The translations under genes were made by a program, and so were the position numbers. A DNA stretch of 64,000 nt from Selaginella moellendorffii (Eukaryota > Streptophyta > Lycopodiopsida > Selaginellales > Selaginellaceae), in contig NW_003314261.1 of assembly GCF_000143415.4 (NCBI RefSeq), positions 186,001-250,000 of the forward strand, in the 5' to 3' direction. Shown in pieces: positions 10,291-23,060 of the stretch (positions are counted from its first letter, which is position 1; each line of letters starts with the position of its first letter). The notes beneath the pieces are model-generated. The model saw nothing but the letters and a program-made list of their open reading frames with translations, made no database searches and was not told the DNA's origin.

Positions 10291-13200
10291 TACTTTGGAA
10301 TGAGTAATAAAATTAAGATAAAGAAGGTGTTTCTAACGGGTTTAGCAAGAACTAAACAAACAAAGGAACAGAATTGACACAAGTGATCTTATGAGTCTCT
10401 AAGATGGAGAGACAATACTCTTTAGAGAATGGATAAAGCATGGTGAGCATTTGATGTTGAACCATCAACAAATATTAATATGGTGCTAAGGATGAAAATG
10501 GTAATCTATGATAGGGGTTATTTATAAAATGATTTATTGTTTAATGAGGATATTAAACTTTGTTTATAGATGGTGGAGTTGTGAAATACAAATCCCTAAG
10601 CTCCAAAGTGGAGCCAAAAGGGTGCCATGTTGTAGCGCATCTGAATTTGGAGTTGAACTCCAAGCCCATTGCACTATAAAACAAAGGTCCGGTACACTCT
10701 TAATCCTACAAACACCAGCTCCCCATATCCAACACCTATATGCAAAATGGTATCTAATATGGTTTTGGCATATTAGTGGCCTAACGCAAGAAGGAGGGTA
10801 TCCTACCGACTAGAGCAGTGTGGAGTTTGAGCTTAGATCCAAACCAAACGCAAAACAAGGAATGACACAACCTAGTGTTTAGGGTTTACTTTGGATTACT
10901 TTGGAATGAGTAATAAAATTAAGATAAAGAAGGTGTTTCTAACGGGTTTAGCAAGAACTAAACAAACAAAGGAACAGAATTGACACAAGTGATCTTATGA
11001 GTCTCTAAGATGGAGAGACAATACTCTTTAGAGAATGGATAAAGCATGGTGAGCATTTGATGTTGAACCATCAACAAATATTAATATGGTGCTAAGGATG
11101 AAAATGGTAATCTATGATAGGGGTTATTTATAAAATGATTTATTGTTTAATGAGGATATTAAACTTTGTTTATAGATGGTGGAGTTGTGAAATACAAATC
11201 CCTAAGCTCTAAAGTGGAGCCAAAAGGGTGCCATGTTGTAGCACATCTGAATTTGGAGTTGAACTTCAAGCCCATTGCACTATAAAACAAAGGTCTGGTA
11301 CACTTTTAATCCTACAAGCACCAGCTCCCCATATCCAACACCTACATGCAAAATGGTATCTAGTACGGTTTTGGCATATTAGTGGCCTAACGCAAGAAGG
11401 AGGGTATCCCACTGACTAGAGCAGTGTGGAGCTTGAGCTTAGATCCAAACCAAATGCAAAACAAGGAATGACACAACCTAGTGTTTAGGGTTTGCTTTGG
11501 ATTACTTTGGAATGAGTAATAAAATTAAGATAAAGAAGGTGTTTTTAATGGGTTTAGCAAGAACTAAACAAACAAAGGAACAAAATTGACACAAGTGATC
11601 TTATGAGTCTCTAAGATGGAGAGACAATACTCTTTAGAGAATGGATAAAGCATGGTGAGCATTTGATGTTGAACCATCAACAAATATTAATATGGTGCTA
11701 AAGATGAAAATGGTAATCTATGATAGGGGTTATTTATAAAATGATTTATTGTTTAATGAGGATATTAAACTTTGTTTATAGATGGTGGAGTTGTGAAATA
11801 CAAATCCCTAAGCTCCAAAGTGGAGCCAAAAGGGTGCCATGTTGTAGCACATCTGAATTTGGAGTTGAACTCCAAGCCCATTGCACTATAAAACAAAGGT
11901 CCGGTACACTCTTAATCCTACAAACACCAGCTCCCCATATCCAACACCTATATGCAAAATGGTATCTAGTACGGTTTTGGCATATTAGTGGCCTAACGCA
12001 AGAAGGAGGGTATCCTACTGACTAGAGCAGTGTGGAGCTTGAGCTTAGATCCAAACCAAACGCAAAACAAGGAATGACACAACCTAGTGTTTAGGGTTTA
12101 CTTTGGATTACTTTGGAATGAGTAATAAAATTAAGATAAAGAAGGTGTTTCTAACGGGTTTAGCAAGAACTAAACAAACAAAGGAACAGAATTGACACAA
12201 GTGATCTTATGAGTCTCTAAGATGGAGAGACAATACTCTTTAGAGAATGGATACAGCATGGTGAGCATTTGATGTTGAACCATCAACAAATATTAATATG
12301 GTGCTAAAGATGAAAATGGTAATCAATGATAGGGGTTATTTATAAAATGATTTATTGTTTAATGAGGATATTAAACTTTGTTTATAGATGGTGGAGTTGT
12401 GAAATACAAATCCCTAAGCTCCAAAGTGGAGCCAAAAGGGTGCCATGTTGTAGCACATCTGAATTTGGAGTTGAACTCCAAGCCCATTGCACTATAAAAC
12501 AAAGGTCTGGTACACTCTTAATCCTACAAGCACCAGCTCCCCATATCCAACACCTACATGCAAAATGGTATCTAGTACGGTTTTGGCATATTAGTGGCCT
12601 AACGCAAGAAAGAAGGTATCCCACCGACTAGAGTAGTGTGGAGCTTGACCTTAGATCCAAACCAAACGCAAAACAAGGAATGACACAATCTAGTGTTTAG
12701 GGTTTACTTTGGATTACTTTGGAATGAGTAATAAAATTAAGATAAAGAAGGTGTTTCTAATGGGTTTAGCAAGAACTAAACAAACAAAGGAACAGAATTG
12801 ACACAAGTGATCTTATGAGTCTCTAAGATGGAGAGACAATACTCTTTAGAGAATGGATAAAGCATGGTGAGCATTTGATGTTGAACCATCAACAAATATT
12901 AATATGGTGCTAAGGATGAAAATGGTAATCTATGATAGGGGTTATTTATAAAATGATTTATTGTTTAATGAGGATATTAAACTTTGTTTATAGATGGTGG
13001 AGTTGTGAAATACAAATCCCTAAGCTCCAAAGTGGAGCCAAAAGGGTGCCATGTTGTAGCGCATTTGAATTTGGAGTTGAACTCCAAGCCCATTGCACTA
13101 TAAAACAAAGGTCTGGTACACTTTTAATCCTACAAGCACCAGCTCCCCATATCCAACACCTACATGCAAAATGGTATCTAGTACAGTTTTCGCATATTAG

Positions 13201-13300
13201 TGGCCTAACGCAAGAAGGAGGGTATCCCACCGACTAGAGCAGTGTGGAGCTTGAGCTTAGATCCAAACCAAACGCAAAACAAGGAATGACACAACCTAGT
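10291..13300 (+). repeat. Tandem array, five copies of a 606-bp unit
   Basis: Units start at 10291, 10897, 11503, 12109 and 12715 with the phrase TACTTTGGAATGAGTAATAA; the period is exactly 606 bp. The copies differ only at scattered bases. The left part of each unit corresponds to the tail of the 1-2640 repeat; from a TGTAGCGCA motif (10631 in the first unit) the rest corresponds to a shortened, decayed copy of the long LTR. The repeated 101-codon plus-strand frame is a consequence of this repetition and has no recognised domain. Confidence 0.95.
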
Positions 13301-13400
13301 GGGAGCCAAACTAATGTCTCAGGTATTCCAACCACTATCTCTACTATACCACCACCACCACCCACCCCCCCCCCCCCCCTCCCTATGGGCCTAGAGATCT
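13301..13400 (-). mobile_element. LTR core continuing from the last array unit
   Basis: After the fifth unit the sequence runs on with GGGAGCCAAACTAATGTCTCAGG, then AACCACTATCTCTACTATAC and a long C-tract (about 13361-13381). This is the next part of the family LTR in the same order as in the full LTRs, so the array's last unit keeps LTR sequence that the other four have lost. Confidence 0.65.
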
Positions 13401-14994
13401 CATCCAATATAGCAATTATTCTAAAGACATTTGCTAACCACATGTAGGCATTTACAGAGGTGTACACACTTCAGTCCAAGGTATGAATGTTGTGCTTGAT
13501 TTCCTAGTGACAAATAATGGGGCTACTAGAGCTTCATATAGTGGAGACTATGTCATCCTAGGCCACTCTTGGAATGAAATAGTGGACTATAACATGTATT
13601 GGCATTAGGAACGATAACCATCTCAAATGAAAAACGGTTTGCAACTTTTCTCAATGAGTGTGGGCAAAGACTTCAGGTTGAGTAAAAGGTGGTTAGTACA
13701 GTAGAGGCACAGAAACATGATGATCTACCCATGGTTTTCCTAGACCTTCTTTATGACAAGAGTTTACCCAAGTTGAAAGTTTATGATTACCTATGTAAGC
13801 AACCAAAGGGAATGGCTCGAGAAACAATCCATAGGGATTTAAATATAGAGGGAAGGGGCCCATGAACAAAAGTGCACCCCCTTTTCCAATCGGTTAAGGG
13901 TCTTGGGATATTTAGGGTTAAGCGTCTTTGGGTTTGAATAGTACTAGGTTGGGTGACCTCTTGGGAAATTTAAATTCATGAGCTTACATTTGGTTCTTGA
14001 GTCTAACTCTATTAGTTAGCTAAGGGAATCACACCATGTATATTGATTGACATTTGGCAGGAGCAGTTTACTCCCAACTGGGCTCAGTAGGGTGTCAAGA
14101 GAGTAGGGTTCTTGGGAGAGTGGTAGCTCTCAACTTCCGTTCATGAGGCCGTGAACTTGCAGGGAAGCGTGATGGATTGTAAGAAATCAAAGGGAACGAC
14201 TCGAGAGTGGTCTCGAGTCTAACTCTGTTGGTTGGCTAAGGGAATCACACCACATATATTGATTGACATCTGGCAGGTCCAATTTGCCCTTAGTTGGGCT
14301 TGACCTGAGGGGTAGGGTGTCAAGAGAGTGGGGCTCTTGAAAGAATTGTGGCTCTCAGCTTCCATTCATGAGAGCATGAACTTGCAGGGAAGAGTGGTAG
14401 ATTGTAAGCAATCAAAAGGAATGACTCAAGAGACAATCTATAAGGGTTCAAATATAAAAGGAAAGAGCCCATGAACTAGAATGCACCCCTTTTGCCAATT
14501 GGTTAAGGGTCTCGGGAAACTTGGGGTTAAGCGTCCTTGGGTTTGAATAGTACTGGGCTAAGTGACCTCCTAAAAAAAGAGCTTACAACCTAGAGCTGAA
14601 GCATTCGTAAAGAGATGAGGAAGACTCCATATCAAAGCCTCCAAATCCATCACACATGCAGCTGGATGCTCTTTTATCACCTTCTACAGTTAGTAGAGGA
14701 GCTTTAGAGTACTTATGTTGAGGTTATGTCACCCTTAGAGCAGCTAAAGAACCAAGAAAAGCATTATGCACTTATCTCATACAGTTATGTTTTTTAGTGT
14801 GTAAAATTAGAGGCTTTTATCTTGAAGTGCATGAGTGCCAAACTTGGTGAGGAGGCTGTTGAGGATCCCCAGGCTGAGTGCACATTTCTTTCTTTTAGAG
14901 ACAACAATCTTCTATTATTACCAGCATTTGGCATTGCAGTGGAGTTTCACTAGAGACTTTTTTTGGCCAATTATAGAGGTAATATATTGTAAGT
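13401..14994. repeat. Decayed retroelement with internal direct repeats
   Basis: No intact protein. A 216-bp unit is duplicated at 13999-14214 and 14215-14430 (both start GAGTCTAACTCT(A/G)TT). A further direct repeat of about 170 bp lies outside it at about 13812-13985 and 14412-14570, including the GTTAAGCGTC(T/C)TTGGGTTTG phrase. I see no terminal repeat or primer site. Likely an old retroelement fragment. Confidence 0.55.
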
Positions 14995-15705
14995 AACTAA
15001 ATTTTCCATTCTACTTTAGTCACTTAACCACACTTCCGATCATTTGGAAAAATCTCACTCACAACCTCCATAAGTTCTATTCCGAACTTGGGGCTTGCTA
15101 TCCCTAAGAATGACATCCATGCCACTCAACCTTTGCACTTGGTCCAAGTGCTCCATATGTCTGATCCCATGGTTGACACCCCAAGGTACCACCAATATAT
15201 CAGCCTGTTATGCTAAGGCCATGCCCATTCACCTTGGTCACACTGGTGGTCTAACACCACCTGCATCATAGTCCCGTCTCTCAAAAACTGGGCCATCCAT
15301 CCATGAGTGATCATCCCAAATCCACTCTTTATCATTCTTAGGATGCCCACAGATATGGGGAAATAGCCTTCCTTGATATCCCTTTTCCAGTCCCCACCAA
15401 GTCCTTTTCTGTCCATGGCCATATTCACCAATACTACCATTGGATCAAGGCCCATAAGCCCGACCACTAAGTCCCCTTGTTCTCTAGGACTTCCTTGTCA
15501 TGTGATAGCAACCTTAGTCACTACAGTAGAGGATTGCTCCTCTTCCTTTCCACCATCCGGGACTCTAGGACAACATTTTGGAACACCATGGCCTTACATG
15601 AGCCTCATGGGTACTCTCCCTACCTTCTGCCTTTGGGTGCTCTAGCCATGGGCTTAGAGTGAGGTTCTGTTGAGCCATACCAGGTATCCAAGTAGGTAGT
15701 GTCAC
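14995..15705 (-). repeat. Inverted copy of the 3565-4262 repeat
   Basis: The order of shared segments is the exact reverse complement of 3565-4262, including CTACTTTAGTCACTTAACCAC at the left and GGTATCCAAGTAGGTAGTG at the right. It ends directly against the TGTAGCGCAC start of an LTR. No coding sequence is recognised; short open frames on both strands are not conserved with the partner. Confidence 0.7.
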
Positions 15706-16865
15706 TGTAGCGCACGTGGTTTTGACTGTAGCGCATGTGGTTTTTACCCTTTATCCTATGGTGATTTACCATAGGATAACACCACAAAGCAGAACCTAAA
15801 CCATCCATGTGCCACGTGACAGATGCCACATGTCACATGCCACGTGTCCAAAGGAACATGGTGTAAAAACCCAAGGTTCAAAGCCACTAAACATAGGAAC
15901 AGTGCCAAACTCCCAAGCATGGAGCCAAGGAGTGATGGAATTGGACCATTAAGCAACTCCCGAGCATACAGCCCAAGGAGAGAAGGGACAGGAGTCCGGA
16001 GCAACTTGGAACAATCCTGTAACAACCAGCATCCCAATGCCAGGACCAACACGCAAAACGGAGCCAAATGGAGTCTAGCACTATTTTGGCATACCGGTGG
16101 CCTAACGTGAGGATATGGGTACTCCACCAGCTAGTATGGAATGGAACTTGAGCTTAGACCTAAGTCAGACACAGAACAAGGACAGGCACGCAAGCGGGAG
16201 CTAGACTATACCTCAGGTTAGTCGGCCATGCCCGACCTACCCACTATCCCTACTATACATTTGGAACCCCCTATAGCCCCCCCTCCTTGAGGAACACACG
16301 CTTTGGGCTTTCTCCCCAAGCCTTTGTTAGTATCAAGAGTTAGTCTCTGGGACAAGCTCGAAACTTACTAAATATGGAATGGCGCTAGATTGTGAATTTG
16401 GACACAGGACGAACACCATTGTGTTCAGGCCAATCTCTACATTCCGTATATATGCTAAATGAGCAAATCTGGACACTTTCCATAAATACCATTTGGGACC
16501 GAAATGAGACTAACACAAAGGGCATGATAGCGAGGGTGTTTAGCAGACATGGTAAGCTATCATTGAGGGATATTGAGGGACTAATCTCAATACGTGAGGG
16601 TTCTTGTCACTAGCAAGTGCAAGACAAAACGAGACAGGAACTCCTTACCAGGCTAAGTATGCTTAGCTAATAACACGTAGGAATTCCGTCCTTATGCTCG
16701 TTCGGTCTAAGTACACTCAAAATGCCTAGTTAACTCCACTAGCACAAGAGGGACTGATAAAGGGTCCAGCAATACCAACCTCCTGCCGTCGTGGTAGTAA
16801 GGAAAGAGTGTCCATAAAGACTAGTCGACAGGTAACTTTCGATACCTGAAGTCACATTCACGACA
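15706..16865 (-). mobile_element. Long LTR copy A (solo)
   Basis: It begins TGTAGCGCACGTGG (with that 14-mer repeated again at 15727) and ends ATTCACGACA, matching both ends of the family LTR on the minus strand. It contains the 12-bp-arm hairpin (15751-15779), the CACGTG-rich segment, the CCACTATCCC core, a C-tract and the CTTAGTATCA segment in the usual order. No internal region is attached on either side, so it is a solo LTR. Confidence 0.85.
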
Positions 16866-17978
16866 TTGACCCTTTATCCTATGGTGATTTACCATAGGAT
16901 AACACCACGAAGCAGAACCTAAACCCTCCATATGCCACGTGTCATGCCACATGTCCATAGGACAGTGATGTGGAACCCGAGGTTCAGGGCCTTGGGCCAT
17001 TGAACAAAGGAACGGTGCCAAACTCCCATTCATGGAGCCAAGGAGCGATGGAACCAGACCATGGAGCAACTCCCGAGCACACAACCCAAAGAGCAAAAGG
17101 ATAGCGGCACGGAGCGACTTGGGACAGTCCTGCAGCAACTAGCATCCCAATGCTAGGACCAGCATGAAAAACAGAGCCAAACGGAGTCTGGCACTATTTT
17201 GGCATACCGGTGGCCTAACGTGAGGATATGGGTACTCCACCAACTAGCATGGAATGGAACTTGGGCTTAGACCCAAGCCAGATGTAGAACAACGATAGGC
17301 ATGCAAGCGGGAGCTAAACTATGCCTTAGGTTGGTCAGCCATGCCCAACCTACCCACTATCCCTGCTATACATTTGGAACCCCCCACAGCCCCCCCCCGC
17401 CCCCCCTTAAGGAACACATGCTTTGGGCTTTCACCCCAAGCCTCCCTTAGTATCAGGAGTTAGTCTCTGGGACAAGCTCGAAACTTACTAAATATGGAAT
17501 GGCGCTAGATTGCGAATTTGGACACGAGACAAACACCATTGTGTTCAGGTCAATCTCTACATTCCGTAGATATGCCAAATGAGCAAATCTGGACACTTTC
17601 CATAAATAGTATTTGGGACCAAATTGAGACTAACACAAAGGGCATGATAGCGAGGGTGTTTGGCAGACACGGTAAGCTATCATCTAGCAATATTGAGGGA
17701 CCAGGCTCAATATCACGAGGGTTCCCAACACTAGCAAGTGCAAGTCAACATCATGGGTTTCTCATCACCGTGTCAAGTCTACTTGACAAATGATAACATT
17801 AGGATTTCCTTAGTGCCCTTCCGGTCTAAGTGCACATGTGATGACCTCAACTAGCTTACGCGGAGATTGATAAAGGGTCCAACAATACCGACCTCCTGCT
17901 GTCGTGGTAATAAGGAAAGAATATCCAAAAGGACTAGCCGACAGGTAACTTTCAATACCTAAAGTTATATTCGCGACA
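16866..17978 (-). mobile_element. Long LTR copy B (solo, left end trimmed)
   Basis: It lies directly against copy A. The first ~18 bases of the family LTR are missing: it starts at TTGACCCTTTATCC and runs to ATTCGCGACA. The hairpin is at 16874-16902 and the C-rich tract at about 17384-17407. Two adjacent same-strand LTRs suggest recombination between tandem elements or insertion of one beside the other. Confidence 0.85.
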
Positions 17979-17983
17979 CTAAA

Positions 17984-18145
17984 TGTAGCGCACGTGGATT
18001 TGACCCTTATTCCTATGGTGATTTACCATAGGGTAACACCACAAAGCGGAACCTAAACCCTCCATGTGCCACGTGACAGACACATGTCACATGCCACATG
18101 TCCATAGGACAGTGGTGTGGAACCCGAGGTTCAGGGCCTTGAGCC
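17984..18145 (-). mobile_element. Truncated LTR copy C
   Basis: It starts with TGTAGCGCACGTGG and follows the family LTR for about 160 bp until GGGCCTTGAGCCA, where it meets an LTR of the opposite orientation. The junction shares the short word GCCA with both partners. The hairpin here carries changes that shorten its stem. Confidence 0.75.
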
Positions 18146-18517
18146 ACCGGTATGCTAAAATAGTACCAGACTCTATTTGGCTCCGTTTTGCATGCTGGTC
18201 TTGGCATTGGGATGCTGGTTGCTCCAGGACTATCCCAAGTCACTCCGTGCCCTTGTCCCTTCGCTCCTTGGGTTGAGTGCTCGAGAGTTGCTCTGTGGTC
18301 CGATTCTATCGCTCCTTAGCTCCATACATGGGAGTTTGGCACCGTTTCTTCGTTCAATGGCCTAAGGCCCTGAACCTCGGGTTCCACACCACTGTCCTAT
18401 GGACACATGGCATGTGACATGTGGCATGACATGTGGCACATGGAGGTTTAGGTTCTGCTTCGTGTTATCCTATGGTAAATCACCATAGGATAAAGGGTCA
18501 AAACCACGTCTGCTACA
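18142..18517 (+). mobile_element. 5' LTR of the plus-strand element, truncated
   Basis: Only the last ~375 bp of the LTR remain, ending CACGTCTGCTACA; the first two thirds are lost at the junction with copy C. It contains a perfect hairpin at 18465-18493. A primer site and internal region follow at once, which defines it as a 5' LTR. Confidence 0.8.
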
Positions 18518-21500
18518 TTTGGTATCAAAGGATGAGTCTCGGCGAGAACTATCCAATGAGATTGGGCAACTAGTCTTGTTGCATACACAAAGATGAAAAT
18601 GATGATCTGAGTAGGTACACGTTTTGGTGCAAAGACTTTGCATTGGTTCCTTGGGATAGGTTTTGGTTACCTTTTTGTTCCATATTATGTGAGCTTGCTC
18701 TTGGGCTCATAGGGTGGACTAAGTTGTTCCGTTTACACGAGTTTGCGCTTGGGCTCGTGAGTGAGGCACATTAGCAACTCGAGGTTACACTTTAAGTTGG
18801 CAGGATTAATGTTAGCCTATCAGTGGTTCCATGAGTTGTTCCATGTACCATGGGTGAAAGAAAACCTCTTTGGGTTTGCTATAAGTGGCAAATAGGCTAG
18901 TCCGTAGCTATTTAGCACAACACTAGTGGATCTGTCCTAGGCATGATTATGAGTGGATCAATCAAGACTGTAGGGATTAGTCTATTGATTCAGGTAATCA
19001 TTGCCGTGCTTTCTCATAAACTTTTCTTGGATTGGATTGAAGGCAGTGCGAAAGCAAGCTTGAGGTTTAGTCAAAGATAAGGCCGAAAAGAGAGTCGTCG
19101 AGGACGAAAGATCAAACATGTAAATCATCTTTTTTTCTTGGAGGGATGATTTGCAACGAGGTGTTAACTCATTGCTCGTGTTCACATCATGCAATCAAAA
19201 GTACCTACCTTGATGCATGTTGGTTATGGTGGTCTAAAAAATAGTGAGTTGTGAAATGGATAGCGGTGAAATGCTAAACCATTTTGTCTAGGCTCGCTAT
19301 TGGAAGACTTGGGTTGCAATGCTCAATTCTTTTCCGGGGAACCTTGCTATTGCTCCTTGAGTAGCTTGGTGTTGGATTAGTTTTGAGTTTGGTCGGAAAG
19401 AAAGTGGCATAAATTTGCCCATGTTGTGAACAAAAGTTAGTGGTGTTGGGTGTTGTAAGTCTCTATCAGTAGAGTGTGGCATTTATGTTGCATTTTGTCC
19501 AATTGAGTTAGCACTTGATACTCACATAAACCTTTGTAGTAGTGATATAGGCATTACTTGTGGTGTTGCTCAATTGATGATCAAGTCATTGTGATTTCTA
19601 TTTCATATCCATGTGATAGTGAGCAATGTGTTTACGAAATTGCTTGGTTAAACAATGATCAACCCCAAAGTGGTTGATAGTGAAGCTAGTCTACTTATAT
19701 ATAGTAGCATTGCAGTAGCTTTGACTGGATTCTCGATAGTGGTCCATTATGCTAAGCTTTAGTTGGTACCTTGTTTCCTTGAGAGTTTGCCTATAAGGTG
19801 TTGGAAAAAGGGTTGTAACATTCATTTGCTATAGCTCATCAGTTGATCCGTTAGCACTTGGAGTAAATTGTTGGATGGAGATGGTGTGTAGTTGAGGCAT
19901 TAACATCATTAGCACTAGTGTTAGTGGAAGTGGCATTGTTATTTCGAGTGATGAGTTAAAGCTTGATTTTCCATGTTATTTTTCTTGTTAGTGTTTTGGC
20001 TTCACATTGGATCTTGAAGGTGGTTGAAGAAGAATATTAGTGCAAAGGTGGATATCCGAAAATGTGGTCTTCATGATCAAGCCTTGGATGTCCATTTTGC
20101 ATTTTTGCGGATGTCGGTGTTAGATATCGGAAAAATGGGCAAAGATGTTTGATGCTTAAGCATATTATTGGTCATGAGAATTTGTGTTGAGATGAACCTA
20201 TGTGAAGTTGTTAATAGAAGGAAGTTGGTTGAGTTTTGAAAGTTTACATTCCTAGATAAGAGTCATTCTTTTTCTAGGATGGAAAATTTTCCACAAATTT
20301 TCTTAAGCTTTTCCAATGGCTGATCTGTTGATCATTTTGTCTGAAAACCATTCTGTTTTCGTAAGCCAATATAAATTAGTGAAGGGGTTGGAGTTGACTT
20401 CGGTTGGCTTAAACCTTAGTATATAGTTGGTATGATGTAACCCGAAAGGGATGCTGACTTTTGGGGCTAAGGCAATTGAGTTGGATAGAGTCTAGAGTTG
20501 GTGTAGAAAAGTGGCCATTGCACTTTTCTAAGAAGGGTGACTCTTGTACTTTTCTTTTGTAGCGTTGTGCTTGGTGGTAGGTTGCACCCTGTATTATGTT
20601 AGACTCTATGAAAGTAGTGAGCTCTCACTGATCTTGACTTGGTCTTGGTGGCCCTACGCTTTGGTTAAGGATGGTGATGTCCAACTTAGTTATTTAAGGT
20701 TAAGATGTTGGTACCCGTATTATAGCTTTGTCTATGAGGAGGTTGTGTACTGATATGAGTCCATCTCATGGTCTACACTTTAGTTTCGATTAAGTGTTGA
20801 TTTTGCCTAGCTAGCCTCTTCAAGGCATGCTCAAAGTTAGTGGTTAAATATTTTAGTGAGTTTATTGTGGTTGAGTTGGATTCAAGTGATCATTTAGCTT
20901 GTGCTTGTCTATGAAGTTTTATCTCATACCTAGGGTATCACGTTTATATTGGACAAGTATATAATTTGATGAACAGAGTTGGTGTTTGGGTCTTGTGAAG
21001 GCAAGTTGCAGGGTGATTGTTAGTTGCTTTGCAACTAGTGATTGCTCGTAGACTTTGTTGAGGACTATTTGACACTTGCTTCACTCAATGATGATTTAGT
21101 AGTGATGGGCTTGCTTTACCGGATGGTGTTATGAAGGATCGTGTTGTTAGACTTACATGGTTTTTCCATGTTGGCATATCAATTCCTTTGATGATATCAT
21201 TTGGTTACGTTTGGTCTATAATGTTGGATTTCATTAAGTTTTGGATGTGGTGATTCACTCCTTGATGATGTGTTATTTGTAACTGAGTTTTGCTAAAGGA
21301 TTGGTCTCAGATACTAAGCATAGTATCTTCGACTTTGGTTAGCTTGGTTGCTGGAGAGCTTTGAGTGGTGATTCATTCTTGCTTTCTTCTAGCTTTGTCC
21401 TAGTATTGATGGCATTGAAGTGATGGCCTGTCGTTGACATTATTGATGTTGATATTTGAGTGAAATAAAATGTCTCTCCTTAGGATTGATATTGAGTTTC

Positions 21501-23060
21501 ATTGGTCTCAATGAAGATAGTGTTGATGATTTGGTTATGGCTTTGTGTTATTGGCATTCATACATTTGTTAGTTAGCAACTGTATTGACGTTCAAATGAA
21601 CTGAGTGGCAAGTTGAGTTAGTTGTGTTTTTTATGAGATTGTCTAGTAGGGGTTGAGCTTTGGCTTTTCCTTGAAGAATAATTTAGTCCCAGAATATACT
21701 AATTTTACGAGAGGAAGAGTTAGTGATTGATATTGAAGTGATTGAATACTTATTGGATTTTAGTTGGGATATATCGATCATTGATGATTCTTTTTGTGCT
21801 TATTATGAAGTGAGTTACGTCTTGTTATAGATGGATTTATGGAGGATCAATTAGATGATCACTTGATAAGCGTGGCTTCGTTATGCTTAGCTTTTGGATT
21901 GATGCAGATATGCTCTTCATTAGCTTTGGCATTATGAAGTTTAGTTTATGGATATGTTGAGGAGAATATTGTGGGTTCAGCCATGATTTCTTCTTTAGCA
22001 TTGAAGTTAATTCATGCAAGACTTGTGATCATTGTTCGGCAAGACTTAGCTATAGGCTTCTTTGAGCTTTTGGTTCCTTGAGTTTTCATGTTTATGGTCC
22101 ATTTGTTAGAAGTTGTTGGGGAAGGCATTTTGGCTTGTTAGCTTCGATTTTGAAGTTAGTATTTGCATCTAGCAATCATTAGTGATGCTTGACTATCATC
22201 TAGGATAGTTGATTATCCTTGTCAAAAAGTTTTGCTTGATTATTGTTGGTATAGAATGATTTGCTGTTCTTCAATATGGTGGATTCTTTCTGAACCGATG
22301 ATTCTACATCTTTTTATTGATGGGATGATTGATGATCTTTTATGATGGTTAGGAGATCTTTTTTATTACCAATTATAATGATCTTGGTGGTTCCTATACT
22401 GTAATGCTAGTTTATCGGATAATAACTTACTTGGAATACTTTTGTGTTCTAATCTAAGCTTTATTCACTGATAATTAAATCTCTAAGATATCATTATCTA
22501 TGACTTTGATATTGTCCATCTATTGATCTTTGAGTTTGGGCCAGTATAGGCAGACTAGCTTCAGCACTTCGTGTGCATATTGAAATCTCTAGTCATGGGG
22601 TAGCTACTGTCGACTGGTCACATCACCCACTTCTTTATCGATGTTCCTTATTTCATTGAAAGGGCATGATTGTGTAAACAACTCTAATTGCCTGTTTACA
22701 ATAGTCTATCTAAACCTTACCAACGGGTTTGGTTTCTTTGCTCAGGAGGGTTGGGGTCTCTGGCTTCTCTCTCTATGTCCTTGCGGGCAGGGGCATATCA
22801 CACTTTTGTAAGCTAGGTGACTCCCAAAGCAACAAGGTTGGCTGACTCTGTTGGTCATTTCCTTGTCAGCGACGGCCGGAAGGTGTCTAAGTTGGTAGTG
22901 CATCTGCGTTAGACAAAGAGGTTACCCCTAACTCATTTAAGTCAGTGCATTTCTCACATAGTGTGAGTACCATGAACTTTTTCTGGAGTTGTTTCCTTGG
23001 CAGTATTCTAGACTGGAGTATGCATCAACGAGGATGTCGATCTTCCCTAGGGGGGGAGAG
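18518..23060 (+). mobile_element. Internal region of a non-coding LTR element (plus strand)
   Basis: It begins with a primer site (18520-18536, TGGTATCAAAGGATGAG; the minus-strand sister has TGGTATCAGAGG, matching 11 bases of the tRNA-Met site) and ends with a purine tract. About 4.5 kb between these hold no gag or pol; the longest frames are under 100 codons and no domain is visible on either strand. The same internal sequence occurs at 28883-33519 in the other orientation. Long LTRs plus a long non-coding interior resemble LARD elements, moved in trans by a partner element not in this window. Confidence 0.8.
23049..23060 (+). other. Polypurine tract before the 3' LTR
   Basis: The run AGGGGGGGAGAG sits directly upstream of the TGTCGCGAATG start of the 3' LTR, as expected for the plus-strand primer of an LTR retroelement. 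The mirrored minus-strand element has the same tract at 28883-28895. Confidence 0.85.

Noticed and set aside
10508-13237. 101-codon plus-strand frame present in four of five array units
   Set aside because: It is repeated because the DNA unit is repeated; the second copy lacks the same start, no domain is visible, and the parts derive from non-coding repeats and an LTR.
10291-13300. CRISPR-like or rDNA-spacer-like look of regular repeats
   Set aside because: Units of 606 bp are directly adjacent with no unique spacers, the DNA is eukaryotic, and no rRNA sequence is present.
20544-20753. 69-codon frame in the non-coding LTR interior
   Set aside because: Not kept in the sister copy at about 31620-31840 and has no domain.
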